A program made the position numbers and the translations under genes. The notes beneath the pieces are model-generated. The model saw nothing but the letters and a program-made list of their open reading frames with translations, made no database searches and was not told the DNA's origin. Source: CAZUMW01 sp964621615 (GTDB lineage Bacteria > Desulfobacterota > WTBG01 > CAIYCZ01 > CAIRTM01). From it: a stretch of 64,000 bases of DNA. Shown piece by piece: positions 35,205 through 44,235 of this stretch. The DNA is taken from positions 44,401 through 108,400 of the forward strand of contig CAZUMW010000012.1 of the NCBI GenBank assembly GCA_964621615.1. The letters are read 5' to 3'. The first letter of the stretch is position 1; each line of letters begins with the position of its first letter.

Positions 35205-35969
35205 GTGGCCGATAAGATTGAAGGGGTTTTTCTATACGAAAAAGAGTCGAAAGTCGGAACCGGCAATACAGAAAAAAAAGTTAAATCAAGCATGTATTGT
35301 CTAGCCTCCGAAGTTGAAAACGGTCAGATCGAGATACGATATCTCGGGGCCAATGATCAGCCTATCGGTGAGCCTGAATACGTTCCCAAGGACAGATTTG
35401 TCCATGACTTTGTTTTTCAGCCGTATTATTTCGAGCGCAAAAAGGCTGAAACCGAGCGCAAGCATCAGGATGAGGCCAAATTAAACAAGCATATTGCCAA
35501 AGCAGAACAGCATGCGAAGAAAAAAGAGCTGTACAGCGCCGAATTTGAATTTAAAAACGCCTTAAAGCTGGATGAGGAAAATCTGCGGGCCAATTTCGGT
35601 ATCGGCAATGTGTATCTTGAAATGGGCGAAAAAGAAAAAGCAAAAGATATATTTGTAAAGATATCAAATATTGATGCTATTTTTGATGAAAAGAATAAAC
35701 ATTTTTTCAATGAATGCGGCATTCAGCTGAGAAAGCAGAAGCTGTTCGATGAGGCCACAGATTATTACCAGAAAGCCATTCACCTGTCTCCCAACGATGA
35801 GAACCTTTTTTTTAATCTGGCACGCGCTGCCTTTGAAAAGGGCGATGCCGCAAAAGCGCGGGAAGCAATCTACAAGGCGCTTGCAATCAGTCCCGAGTTT
35901 GTCGAGGGGAAACGGTTTTTGAATTATATGGAGCAGAAACAGGCTGAAGCGCCCTCTGAAAGCAAATAA
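35205..35969 (+). CDS. TPR-repeat protein
   Basis: 254 residues with a GTG start. The first ~85 residues form a beta-rich segment of unknown type. A charged linker then leads into about four TPR-like repeats from ~residue 100, for example YSAEFEFKNALKLDEENLRA, YYQKAIHLSPNDENLFFNLA and AREAIYKALAISPEF. There is no signal peptide or membrane helix, so it is probably cytoplasmic and binds partner proteins. I do not recognise a named family. Confidence 0.75.
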   Translation: MADKIEGVFLYEKESKVGTGNTEKKVKSSMYCLASEVENGQIEIRYLGANDQPIGEPEYVPKDRFVHDFVFQPYYFERKKAETERKHQDEAKLNKHIAKAEQHAKKKELYSAEFEFKNALKLDEENLRANFGIGNVYLEMGEKEKAKDIFVKISNIDAIFDEKNKHFFNECGIQLRKQKLFDEATDYYQKAIHLSPNDENLFFNLARAAFEKGDAAKAREAIYKALAISPEFVEGKRFLNYMEQKQAEAPSESK

Positions 35970-36454
35970 CCCTCCCCCGATTTATTCCCGTAGGCCACGG
36001 CTTCAGCCGTGCTTTCCTATCGTGCATTGCGGGCTTTCGGATGGTAACACCGGTCTCCGGTCGGCATGGATTCAGAATGTAGTCAGGACAGAATCAAAGC
36101 CTGTCCGGCGCAATCGGTAGATCCTCATGAAAATCTCCCCTAACCCCTCTTTGCAAAAGAGGGGAACGAAAAATCTCCCCTAACCCCTCTTTGCGAAAGA
36201 GGGGAACGTAAAATCTCCCGGATCCTGTGATTTCGATCGTGCACCCTTTGACTGCGCTCCCTTCGAGTCATTACCATGGGCAGGCGTTACCAACGGGACG
36301 GGTGCTGTTGTCTCCCCCCTTTCGTAAAAGAGAGGCTGGGAGGGATTTGTCGTGAATCATAAAACGAAGCATTACGATCCCGATTTCGATTATTGGGAAC
36401 GAGAACGCCGGGACAAAGCGCAGCGTGTACAGTGGAATTTCTGTCCCTGCGCAC
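35970..36454. other. Spacer with palindromic and tandem repeats
   Basis: 485 bases. It holds a CACGGCTTCAGCCGTG hairpin (about 35995-36012), two tandem ~40-bp units (36130-36209) with a partial third, and a related inverted copy at about 36318-36354. Another ACAAAGCGCAGCGTGT string occurs at 36412. No gene or promoter was recognised. Confidence 0.6.
36130..36223. repeat. Tandem repeat of ~40-bp hairpin units
   Basis: Two near-identical units begin AAATCTCCCCTAACCCCTCT, each containing CCCCTCTTT and AAAGAGGGG as inverted arms, followed by a partial third AAAATCTCCC. Only two and a bit units exist, spacers are absent, and no cas gene is nearby, so this is not CRISPR. Confidence 0.75.
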
Positions 36455-37441
36455 CTATATCAAAAGCGACTCGACTGCCTCCCGGGAGCAGGGTTCAGCG
36501 TGTATCTTTTCGGTTGTGTCTCCGCGAGTCACTGTAACGGTGCCGCCACGGTCAGCGTCGCTGTAATGCATGCAGACAGACGCGGCAAAGCCGATGTTTT
36601 GCTCGTCTGTTACGCCGCACAGCAGCGCTGCCGGCCCGGGCACATGCTCGGCGCTCAGGAGAATATCCCTGTCAGTGCACAGCCGGGAAATGTGCTCATT
36701 TTCCTTTTTGTTTCTGCCGACGATCAGCCTGCAGCCCTCTGAAAGGCGCAGGTGCCTGCCCAGGCTCAGCAGCTCGAGCTCATGACGGGCGGGGTTTTTA
36801 TCACGAACAAGCAAATCTTTCAGCCGCTTGCTGAACCCGGGATCGGTCAGCTTGCAGCCGCCTGCGGGGCCTGGATAGGTGCTGATACCACATTCTTCCG
36901 CCAGTGCAATCTGCGGCTTCCGTGACCGGCCTTCGATGCCGAGAAGCCTTTGCCGGTCAACGAGCCCCTCCCTCTCGGGGCGGGTGGGCGGCAGCAGCTG
37001 TGCGCTCAGCGGACGGATTATGCAGTCGAAAAACCCGGACAGCTTTGCCACAAGGCGAAGAGATTTTTTGTTCTGTGACATGGGGCGCTCGCCCAGAACC
37101 TCGCCTGAAAAAAGGAAGTCGGCGTTCAGCTCACTCATCATGCTGCCGGCAATGCGGAACATCAAGGCATGACAGTCGATGCAGGGGTTCATGTTGCGCC
37201 CGTAGCCGTAGCGGGGGCTTTTCAGCATATCGAAATGCTGATCGGTTATATCCGTCACGTGCAGGGGTATTTCGAGCAGTTCGGCGCCTGCCCGGGCATG
37301 CTCTGCATCAAAAAAGGGGGTGACAAAGGCAACCGCTTCAACGGCAATGTTTTGCTGCTGAAGGAGCCTGACCGCCAGCAGGCTGTCAAGCCCGCCGGAA
37401 AAAAGGCCGACGCCGGTAACGGTTTTCGATTTGGGTGACAT
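36455..37441 (-). CDS. PP-loop ATPase, ThiI/MnmA-like tRNA-thiolation-type protein with NFACT-R/DUF814-like C-terminus
   Basis: 328 residues. The PP-loop GLFSGGLDSLLAVRLL is at the N-terminus. The segment NPCIDCHALMFRIAG holds a CxxC pair as in thiolation enzymes, and SGEVLGERPMSQNKKSL follows. The last ~110 residues resemble the DUF814/NFACT RNA-binding domain (GRNKKENEHISRL). It probably adenylates and modifies a tRNA base, perhaps with sulfur, but the target is unknown. Confidence 0.82.
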   Translation of the reverse strand: MSPKSKTVTGVGLFSGGLDSLLAVRLLQQQNIAVEAVAFVTPFFDAEHARAGAELLEIPLHVTDITDQHFDMLKSPRYGYGRNMNPCIDCHALMFRIAGSMMSELNADFLFSGEVLGERPMSQNKKSLRLVAKLSGFFDCIIRPLSAQLLPPTRPEREGLVDRQRLLGIEGRSRKPQIALAEECGISTYPGPAGGCKLTDPGFSKRLKDLLVRDKNPARHELELLSLGRHLRLSEGCRLIVGRNKKENEHISRLCTDRDILLSAEHVPGPAALLCGVTDEQNIGFAASVCMHYSDADRGGTVTVTRGDTTEKIHAEPCSREAVESLLI

Positions 37442-37611
37442 ACGGCAGCCTGGTTATGAATACGGGTCAGCCTTTATGTTGCAAAAGCTGCCAGGTTATC
37501 TATGAATTACGACACAGCTGTCAAGCCTTTATGCCGGACACGCCCCGACGGTGTCGGGACTTTGTCCGGCCTACTGAACTTTTGACCAACACACCAACCA
37601 GCATCACAGCG

Positions 37612-39795
37612 TTATTTCCCCCGTCCTTCTCGACGTATAATCCAGCACCGGTGTATGCGCGGGTTGCGCTCGAAATCTCTGGGTATGGTCCGGGCAGTAA
37701 TGTCTTCCGGATTAAACCGCTGCTCAATGCCGTGGTCCATTGAAAAGCGCCGGAAGTTAGTGGAAAATATCAGAACACCATCCGGGCGCAGCCGGCGTGC
37801 AGCGAGCCGTATCAGCTCTGGATGATGCCGCTGAATATCAAAGACCCTGTTTTTTGATTTTGTGTTTGAAAAGGTCGGCGGATCGGCAAAGATAAGATCA
37901 AAATCCCATGTTGTGCTTTTCAGCCAGTCAAGGCAGTCGGCCTGAACGACTGTATGATTTTCGGTGCTGAAGCCGTTCAGCGCCAGATTGCATTCAGCCC
38001 ATCGCCTGTATGTTGCGGAAAGATCCACAGTGGTTGTTGACGCTCCGCCGGCCGCCGCAAACACCGATGCGGTTCCGGTATAACCGAACAGGTTGCACAT
38101 TGTTTTTCCGCGGGCCATATCCCGGATCATGCAGCGCGTTGGCCGGTGATCGAGAAACAGCCCTGTATCCAGATAGTCCTGCAGGTTTACCAGAAAGCGG
38201 CACCCGTGTTCGCAGACTTCCATAAGGCGGCCTTTTTCCGACTCGCGCTGATACTGAGAGGTGCCTTTCTGGCGCTGCTTGCGCTTTATAAAAATATGTT
38301 CCCCGCTGATGCCGAACAGGTCCTGCAGGGTTTTATTTATTGTGTCGAGGCGCTTTCGTGCTAGGCCCGGGGGAACTGATTTGGGCGGCGCATACTCCTG
38401 TATGTGCAGCGCAGTGTCATAGACATCAACGGACACGTTGTATTCCGGAAGGTCGCGATCATAGAGGCGGTAGCAGGTAATGCCTTCACGTGATGCCCAC
38501 GGGGCGAGGGCTTTCACGTTCTTGCGAATGCGGCTTTCAAAATCATTGGCCGGTCGCCGGCCACCGCACAGGGGGAGATGCGCTGAGGGTGAGCTGCCAT
38601 CAGACTGATACGGACGGAGAACATCGCACAGATAAAGCGTGCAGCGCAGCGGGCCGTTATACAGATGCGCCTGTTTTATGAGCGGGAGGCCGAGCTCCCC
38701 GGCACAGCGGCTGTTTCCGGTGAATACGCCGGCCCGCCAGCCGTGAAACTCCTCCCGCAGTTTCCGGCCGAGACACCGGTACGTATAGCGCAGCGAATCG
38801 AGGGAACCGATGCGCTGCCCGTAGGGCGGATTGGCCAGCATGAAACGTGACGGTTCGGAGTCGGAGGGCTCTGCGGTTTCGGGCGGGGCAAGCCGGGCGA
38901 GCTCGCGCCGTTCAACATGAATAATGCCCTCAAGGCCGGCCCCGGCAATATTTTTAAGTGCGTTTCGAACCTCACTTCGGGATGCATCGTAACCGATAAT
39001 GCGCGGCGGTGTGCGCAATAGGCCCTTTTTGCGGCGCTCCCGCGCTTCTTTGACCACGTCTTCCCATATCGCTTTATTGTGCCCCCGCCATTTAGCAAAC
39101 CCCCACTGCGTGCGCTCGAGGTTGGGTGCTCTGTCCGTATACATAAATGCCGCTTCTATCAGCATCGTTGCAGAGCCGCACAGAGGATCTATAAGAACGC
39201 TGTTATCAGGCACATGTCCCGACCATCCGGCCAAAAAGACAAGGGCAGCGGCCAGGCTTTCCTTGAGAGGGGCCGTGCCGCCCCCGGCGCGATAGCCCCG
39301 CTTGTGAAGGCTTTGGCCTGAAATATCCAGACACAGCTGCGCATCCTGCCCGATCAGCAGCGCGTGCAGCAGTATGTCCGGCTTCAGGGTATCCACAGAG
39401 GGGCGCCGGTAATAGTGTGTGCGAAACCAGTCGGCCACTGCATCCTTAACGCGAAGAGAAGCGAACCGCGAGTGTGATATGGGTGAGCTGTGCCGTGTGC
39501 ACTGAACGGCAAAGGTGTTGTCCGCGCCGAAATGCCTGCTCCAGTCGATTGTTCCTGCTCCCGCATACAGCGCGTCGGTGTCCGGAGCAGGATATTCGGC
39601 AAGCACCAGAAGCAGCCGGGTTGAAAACCGCGACCATAGACAGATGCGGTACATTGTCTGCAATGAGGCTGTGCAGGAAACCAGGCCACGGCCCGCCTCG
39701 ATGACGCCGGCTCCCATTTCGCGCACCTCTCCGGCGACAAGCTCTTCGTGCCCGCCCGCACAGGTAATAATGAATTTTAGCGGCTTGCGTTTCAT
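37612..39795 (-). CDS. rlmL: Bifunctional 23S rRNA (guanine-N2/N7) methyltransferase RlmKL
   Basis: 727 residues from ATG 39795; a 57-codon upstream extension overlaps the next gene and is not needed. A THUMP domain is followed by a first methyltransferase domain with LIDPLCGSATMLIEAAFM and ANPPYG. A second methyltransferase domain follows, with NLFGYTGTASVFAAAGGA and FADPPTFSNTKSK. These correspond to RlmL (m2G2445) and RlmK (m7G2069) halves of the fused E. coli-type protein. Confidence 0.92.
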   Translation of the reverse strand: MKRKPLKFIITCAGGHEELVAGEVREMGAGVIEAGRGLVSCTASLQTMYRICLWSRFSTRLLLVLAEYPAPDTDALYAGAGTIDWSRHFGADNTFAVQCTRHSSPISHSRFASLRVKDAVADWFRTHYYRRPSVDTLKPDILLHALLIGQDAQLCLDISGQSLHKRGYRAGGGTAPLKESLAAALVFLAGWSGHVPDNSVLIDPLCGSATMLIEAAFMYTDRAPNLERTQWGFAKWRGHNKAIWEDVVKEARERRKKGLLRTPPRIIGYDASRSEVRNALKNIAGAGLEGIIHVERRELARLAPPETAEPSDSEPSRFMLANPPYGQRIGSLDSLRYTYRCLGRKLREEFHGWRAGVFTGNSRCAGELGLPLIKQAHLYNGPLRCTLYLCDVLRPYQSDGSSPSAHLPLCGGRRPANDFESRIRKNVKALAPWASREGITCYRLYDRDLPEYNVSVDVYDTALHIQEYAPPKSVPPGLARKRLDTINKTLQDLFGISGEHIFIKRKQRQKGTSQYQRESEKGRLMEVCEHGCRFLVNLQDYLDTGLFLDHRPTRCMIRDMARGKTMCNLFGYTGTASVFAAAGGASTTTVDLSATYRRWAECNLALNGFSTENHTVVQADCLDWLKSTTWDFDLIFADPPTFSNTKSKNRVFDIQRHHPELIRLAARRLRPDGVLIFSTNFRRFSMDHGIEQRFNPEDITARTIPRDFERNPRIHRCWIIRREGRGK

Positions 39796-39805
39796 GGCGC
39801 CATTG

Positions 39806-40636
39806 TTAAAGGGTCGGCTCAAGTGTGCGTTTGATGTGCTCGAAGGCTTCCTCGGGCGTGTCGCACAGCCGGAAGAGCTCAAGATCTTTACGATCGATAA
39901 GCCCCCACCTGACCAGCCCGTCAAAATTGATGATTTCGGACCAGAATTTTGAGCCGTAAAGGACAACCGGGAGCGATTTCCTGGTTTTGCCTGTCTGAAT
40001 CAGGGTGAGCAGCTCCATCATTTCGTCTATTGTTCCGTAGCCACCCGGAAAAATGACGCACGCTTTTGCCGGATAGACAAACCAGAATTTGCGAATAAAA
40101 AAGTAATGAAACTCAAACGCCAGCTCTTTGTCGCAATAGTCATTGGTTTCCTGCTCAAAGGGAAGGCTGATGTTAAGCGCAATCGAGCTGCCGCCCGCTT
40201 CGCGCGCCCCTCTGTTTGCCGCCTCCATGATGCCGGGGCCGCCGCCTGAGCAGACCATAAGCCGCCGATTATTGTTGGATTGGCTCTGCCCGAGCTCGCG
40301 GGCCCAGGCGGTTATCAGTGAGGAAAGCCTGACCGCATCCGTATAGTAAGTCGACATTGAGCGGTTGCGCTTTGCCTGCTCCAGCTCGAGCTTTCGGGCA
40401 ATTTGCTCATCGGAGCTGCCGCCGCTGAGCCGTTCCTCGAGAAGCGATACCCGCTTGGCTGTTACCTCAGGCGGGCGTATGCGGGCTGATCCAAAAAAAA
40501 CGACCGTGTCTTCTACATGGTGCTCTTTGAAGCGCTTGAGGGGCTCCAGATACTCTGCAAGCATTCGGATGGTACGGGCTTCAGGGCTGTTGAGGAACTC
40601 TATGTTGTTGTATGCTTTAACCTGCTGATTTTTCAT
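39806..40636 (-). CDS. LOG-family protein (cytokinin riboside 5'-monophosphate phosphoribohydrolase-like)
   Basis: 276 residues. The LOG signatures are VCSGGGPGIMEAANRGA and the nucleotide-binding PGGYGTIDEMMELLT. This longer form, with ~85 residues before the Rossmann-like core (DTVVFFGSARIRPPE), resembles nucleotide N-glycosidases often annotated as lysine decarboxylase-like. AGGAG eight bases before the ATG supports the start. It is followed ten bases later by rlmL. Confidence 0.88.
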   Translation of the reverse strand: MKNQQVKAYNNIEFLNSPEARTIRMLAEYLEPLKRFKEHHVEDTVVFFGSARIRPPEVTAKRVSLLEERLSGGSSDEQIARKLELEQAKRNRSMSTYYTDAVRLSSLITAWARELGQSQSNNNRRLMVCSGGGPGIMEAANRGAREAGGSSIALNISLPFEQETNDYCDKELAFEFHYFFIRKFWFVYPAKACVIFPGGYGTIDEMMELLTLIQTGKTRKSLPVVLYGSKFWSEIINFDGLVRWGLIDRKDLELFRLCDTPEEAFEHIKRTLEPTL

Positions 40637-40684
40637 GCAGTGCTCCTGGTAACGTGTGTCACGCGTTTGGCGCCCATATTGTAC

Positions 40685-41551
40685 TCAGCGGGCGGTATGC
40701 CTGTTGACTATCTGCTCGAATTCTTTGATTCCGCGTCTGCCCTCCGGGTTCATAAAGCCCGCATGTGCGGCAAGCGGCTCCCTGTTGCCCGCCGCAAACT
40801 CCTGCGTCGCCCTGTGTATAGAGGTTATTATATCCCGCAGCATGCCGTTAACCAGCTTGCGGAACAGTACGAATTTCATAATCGAGGATACAAAGGAGCT
40901 TCCCGGCGATACCATGCAGCGCACCCGGTAGGTTATGTGTCCGGCGTCCAGGCTTTGATACTCAAAAAAGATGACCCCCGCACCCCACAGGCGCCACATC
41001 AGAAGCTTTGTGGTTCCGGTTCCAAAATAGACCGTTTCCGTTTTATCGCTGTTTTGTTCGACAGTTATGAACGTCCCTGACACGGTATCCCCGTTTGTGC
41101 CGCGAAAGCGTTTTCCTTTTTCGTCAAGGTAGCGTGCCGAATAGGATGTTCCCTCGTAGGCGTTTATCAGCTGTGCCGCAAACGGAATGTGATCCATAAG
41201 ATAGGCCAGCACCTTCGCGGCGATAGGCAGCTCGCCTGCTATCTCATAGGTGACCCGATGCTTTTGTGACAGCAGAGAATACACGCGCCTGCCCCGGGAG
41301 GACTCAGGCCCCACCCCCCTGCTGTGAAGCTCGCGGAAAACGTCGCAGAAATCGCTGTCATAGGTTATGCCGGTATCTGCACGGCACATGTCACTGCTGC
41401 ATGATTCCGGCTTTTCAGAAAGGCAGGCATACACCCCCGTGCAGTAGAAGCGTTCAGCAAAAGAAGCGGTGCTGCCAACAGCCGTAAAGCATAACAGCGG
41501 TATCCACCCAAGGGTGATTAAAAAAGCGCTACCGGAAGCAGTTGTTTTCAT
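40685..41551 (-). CDS. Secreted protein of unknown function
   Basis: 288 residues from ATG 41551, beginning with a signal peptide (MKTTASGSAFLITLGWIPLL). The mature protein starts with a Cys-containing stretch (CLSEKPESCSSDMCR) followed by a domain with alternating strands and a C-terminal helical end. It may be a lipid- or ligand-binding fold of the START/SRPBCC kind, but that is a guess from composition. No named family is recognised. Confidence 0.55.
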   Translation of the reverse strand: MKTTASGSAFLITLGWIPLLCFTAVGSTASFAERFYCTGVYACLSEKPESCSSDMCRADTGITYDSDFCDVFRELHSRGVGPESSRGRRVYSLLSQKHRVTYEIAGELPIAAKVLAYLMDHIPFAAQLINAYEGTSYSARYLDEKGKRFRGTNGDTVSGTFITVEQNSDKTETVYFGTGTTKLLMWRLWGAGVIFFEYQSLDAGHITYRVRCMVSPGSSFVSSIMKFVLFRKLVNGMLRDIITSIHRATQEFAAGNREPLAAHAGFMNPEGRRGIKEFEQIVNRHTAR

Positions 41552-41786
41552 AGAATCGTAAAGTATAGAACAGCAGCCTGTTTCTGTCAATGTCGTCAGT
41601 GTGCGGCGGTATTGAATAAATTGTTGTTACAGGCTACCCTTACATATAAGGGCCTTAGTTCAACGACGCATAAATACGGAGTAAATATTAAAACGGACAA
41701 GCCGGAAGAGATCAGTTTTTTCGACAGACAGCGAAGCAAAGCAGTCCCTTCTCTTGTAAGTACATACAAAAGTGGAGGTTATATCC

Positions 41787-42131
41787 ATGAGGATACAACA
41801 TTACTGTTTCGGCTCGTTAACAGTAGGAGGAGAGGTTTTTAAAAATGATGTCATCGTATTTCCCGACCGGGTGTGCAGCAACTGGGTACGGGAAGCGGGG
41901 CACGTGCTTTCAGTTGAAGATCTTGATGAGGTGTGCGCGTTTCAGCCTGAGGTGCTTATCGTAGGAACAGGCGCATACGGCTCACTTCGCGTTCCGCCGA
42001 GGGTTAAAAACAAGCTGGAGGGTGAGCATATAGACGTTATCGATGTTCCCACCGAGCAGGCCTGTCATGTATTTAATAAGTTTGCCGAGCAGGGCAAAAG
42101 AGCGGTGGGGGCGTTTCATCTGACCTGTTGA
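41787..42131 (+). CDS. Mth938-like (DUF498) domain protein
   Basis: 114 residues from ATG 41787, with GGAGG eight bases before; a longer frame starts upstream at GTG 41772. The family segments are CFGSLTVGGEVFKNDVIVFP, VLIVGTGAYGSLRVPP and a late TEQACHVFNKFAEQGKRAVG. Mth938-like proteins are small single-domain proteins of unsettled function, in mitochondria linked to complex I assembly. Confidence 0.9.
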   Translation: MRIQHYCFGSLTVGGEVFKNDVIVFPDRVCSNWVREAGHVLSVEDLDEVCAFQPEVLIVGTGAYGSLRVPPRVKNKLEGEHIDVIDVPTEQACHVFNKFAEQGKRAVGAFHLTC

Positions 42132-42177
42132 ATCCGGTGCTGCAGCTTTGATGGCTCCGTAAAAAGTTGCGTCTGAT

Positions 42178-42465
42178 GTCATTGCGAGCAATTGGCTCCG
42201 GCGCTTCGCATCGGGGTTGTTGATGTAAAGAACATAGATGGTTTTGCCCCCCAGTATCTTCTCGTTGTCGCTATCGTTGTCGTGATCGAAAGAAGCCTGA
42301 ACAGCGGGGGATGCACGATTACGAACACGACAACGATAGCCTTTTTCCACCCAGGGAATATCAAAGAGTTACATCATGTTCCTGAGGAGCGCAGCGAAGC
42401 AATCTATTGTGTTGTACGTAGTTGAAAAAACGATATTGCTTCGTGGTTACCCTCCCCGCAATGAC
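42178..42465. repeat. Nested inverted repeat (GTCATTGC...GCAATGAC)
   Basis: Outer arms are GTCATTGC (42178-42185) and GCAATGAC (42458-42465). An inner pair is CGAAGCAAT (42395-42403) with ATTGCTTCG (42435-42443). Between them lies a second inverted pair, ATCGTTGTCGTGATCG (42273-42288) with CGACAACGAT (42328-42337), related to composite copies A-C. The outer type is a widespread intergenic repeat in several bacterial groups. Confidence 0.65.
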
Positions 42466-42715
42466 GCGATTTTCTACCTTTTAGGGGAACATCAGCTTTT
42501 GTCCTGCCGAACGTGCATACCAAATTGATACTGTCCCATAATGGGGCAGCAGGTGAAACCCCCTGTTATTTCCCTGATAAATACAGCAATCCCTTCCAGA
42601 GTGAACACCCCGGCGCGCCTGTTCTGTGAGCAGTCGCCGCGATGTTTTTTTCGGTTTCTTTTCTAAGTTATTGATAAAACATCGAATATCTTTTTGCTAC
42701 GCTCGCATTTTCTGT

Positions 42716-42733
42716 CCGGTACAGGTTTTGCAC
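42716..42733 (+). promoter_or_regulatory. Possible sigma-54 promoter of the response regulator
   Basis: CCGGTACAGGTTTTGCAC keeps the GG-N10-GC spacing (GG 42718-42719, GC 42730-42731) and a good TTTTGCA box, but the -24 box is CGGTAC instead of TGGCAC. About 70 bases before the response regulator start. Confidence 0.35.
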
Positions 42734-42801
42734 ATACGGGTAGTAACGATACGGCGGAAAAAAGATATATGCTCGCAGACAGCGTAAGCCAACACAGACA
42801 C

Positions 42802-43164
42802 ATGAATATACTTATTGTCGATGACGAAAAAATCGAGCTGGAAAGCCTGCGAAGGGGCATGCGATGCGAAGGCCATACCGTTTTTGAGGCGGGCGACGGA
42901 TGTGAGGCGATGCGCCTGCTTGATGAGCATCACGAGGCAATAGACATCGTGTTGACCGATTATTATATGCCGGTAATGAACGGTATAGAGCTGTTAAAAG
43001 AAATCAGGTTCAAATACGGCTCAGTCCCGGTCATCATGCTCACGGCGTACGGCAGCACTACAGTAAAGCGGGAAGCCCTGTTAAACGGATGCAGCGCGGT
43101 TATAGAAAAGCCCTTTACGATGCGGCAGCTCAACCGCCACTTTGAGCGGCTCGACCATGCATGA
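42802..43164 (+). CDS. Single-domain response regulator (CheY-like)
   Basis: 120 residues from ATG 42802: MNILIVDDEKIELESLRRGM. The acidic pair, the phosphoacceptor Asp in IVLTDYYMPVMNGIELL, the Thr in MLTAYGS and the Lys in IEKPFTM are all present. It has no output domain. The adjacent sigma factor (43243) may be a functional partner, or the protein may work in a phosphorelay; no kinase is nearby. Confidence 0.9.
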   Translation: MNILIVDDEKIELESLRRGMRCEGHTVFEAGDGCEAMRLLDEHHEAIDIVLTDYYMPVMNGIELLKEIRFKYGSVPVIMLTAYGSTTVKREALLNGCSAVIEKPFTMRQLNRHFERLDHA

Positions 43165-43242
43165 TGCATCCCCCCGCTTTGAGGATGAAGCCGTATAATA
43201 AGAAAAACTCAATAACCGACATAAAAGGAAGGGGAGTTTACG

Positions 43243-44205
43243 ATGACAGTACAAAAAAGCAATGAGGGAAAAGCTTCTGCCCCGCATCACGGTTACAGCG
43301 CGTCCTCGTTTTCCGCGCCGAAGGACACGCTGCAGGCTTACTGCAGCCAGATAAAGCATATACCGTTTTTATCCTCTGATGAGGAAAAAGCGCTTTCAGC
43401 AGCCTATCGAAAAACAGGTGATCTGCATGCTGCCGGCAAGCTGGTGAGCTCGCATTTGCGCCTGGTCGTGAAAATTGCTCTGGAATATCACCACCGATGG
43501 CAGATGAACCTTATGGATCTTATTCAGGAGGGCAACATAGGACTGCTGCACGCGGTTAAAAAATTTGATGCCTCCCGTAACGTAAAGCTTTCCCATTATG
43601 CAGCGTACTGGATACGGGCCTATATGCTTAAGTTTATTATGGATAACTGGCGGCTGGTCAAAATAGGCAGAAGCCGCAATCAGCGGAAGCTGTTTTATAA
43701 CCTCCAGAAGGAAAAAACCAGACTTGAGTCAATGGGGTACTATGCGGGCTCGGCACAGCTCGCAGCTGCGCTCGACACAAATGAGCAGGATGTTATTGAA
43801 ATGCAGCAGCGCTTCAGCGAGCGCGAGCTGCTGCTGGATGTGCAGGCAGGAGAAGAAACCCGGGAAACATTCGGCGACTGTATCACCGATACCGGGCTGC
43901 ACTTTGACGATACGCTCGTGAATAATGAATTCCTGCAGTCGTTCCGGTATGCGGTTACAGAGTTTACCAAAAGCCTTGATGCGCGCGATCGGTATATTGT
44001 GCACAATCGCATACTCTCAGAGGATCCCGAAACACTGCAGTCGCTGGGCACGCGATACGGTATCTCAAAAGAGCGCGTCCGGCAGCTTGAAAAGCGCCTG
44101 AAAAGCAGAATACATCAGTATCTGGAATATGCGTTTTCAGATTATGAAGGAATACCGCAGTTTATGGCTGACAATCACGAGCCTCATATGGCAGCTGCCG
44201 TTTAG
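43243..44205 (+). CDS. rpoH: RNA polymerase sigma-32-like factor
   Basis: 320 residues. Region 2 has SSHLRLVVKIALEYHHRWQM, NLMDLIQEGNIGLLHAVKKF and SHYAAYWIRAYMLKFIM; the RpoH-box-like segment is RSRNQRKLFYNLQKEK. Region 4 ends with YGISKERVRQLEKRLKSRI. Length and the RNQRKLF signature support the heat-shock sigma family over RpoD. TATAAT at 43194-43199 precedes the gene, without a clear -35. The HflKC and FtsH system elsewhere usually controls RpoH stability. Confidence 0.88.
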   Translation: MTVQKSNEGKASAPHHGYSASSFSAPKDTLQAYCSQIKHIPFLSSDEEKALSAAYRKTGDLHAAGKLVSSHLRLVVKIALEYHHRWQMNLMDLIQEGNIGLLHAVKKFDASRNVKLSHYAAYWIRAYMLKFIMDNWRLVKIGRSRNQRKLFYNLQKEKTRLESMGYYAGSAQLAAALDTNEQDVIEMQQRFSERELLLDVQAGEETRETFGDCITDTGLHFDDTLVNNEFLQSFRYAVTEFTKSLDARDRYIVHNRILSEDPETLQSLGTRYGISKERVRQLEKRLKSRIHQYLEYAFSDYEGIPQFMADNHEPHMAAAV

Positions 44206-44235
44206 GAAGTTCAGGAGCCATGCACACGCAAGCCA

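Larger units (their letters stand above)
42132..42801. other. Repeat-bearing spacer before the response regulator
   Basis: 670 bases. A nested pair of inverted repeats fills 42178-42465. The remaining ~330 bases contain a possible sigma-54 site near the right end (42716-42733). I see no gene. A long frame upstream of the response regulator start is not needed. Confidence 0.55.

Noticed and set aside
36130..36223. Tandem repeat as a possible CRISPR array
   Set aside because: Only two full units, no unique spacers, no cas genes.
37505..37520. Lone TACGACACAGCTG as another family 1 element
   Set aside because: Only one end is present, with no partner inverted repeat nearby.
39796..39966. N-terminal extension of rlmL
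   Set aside because: It overlaps the preceding gene in another frame, and the extra residues have no relation to RlmL.
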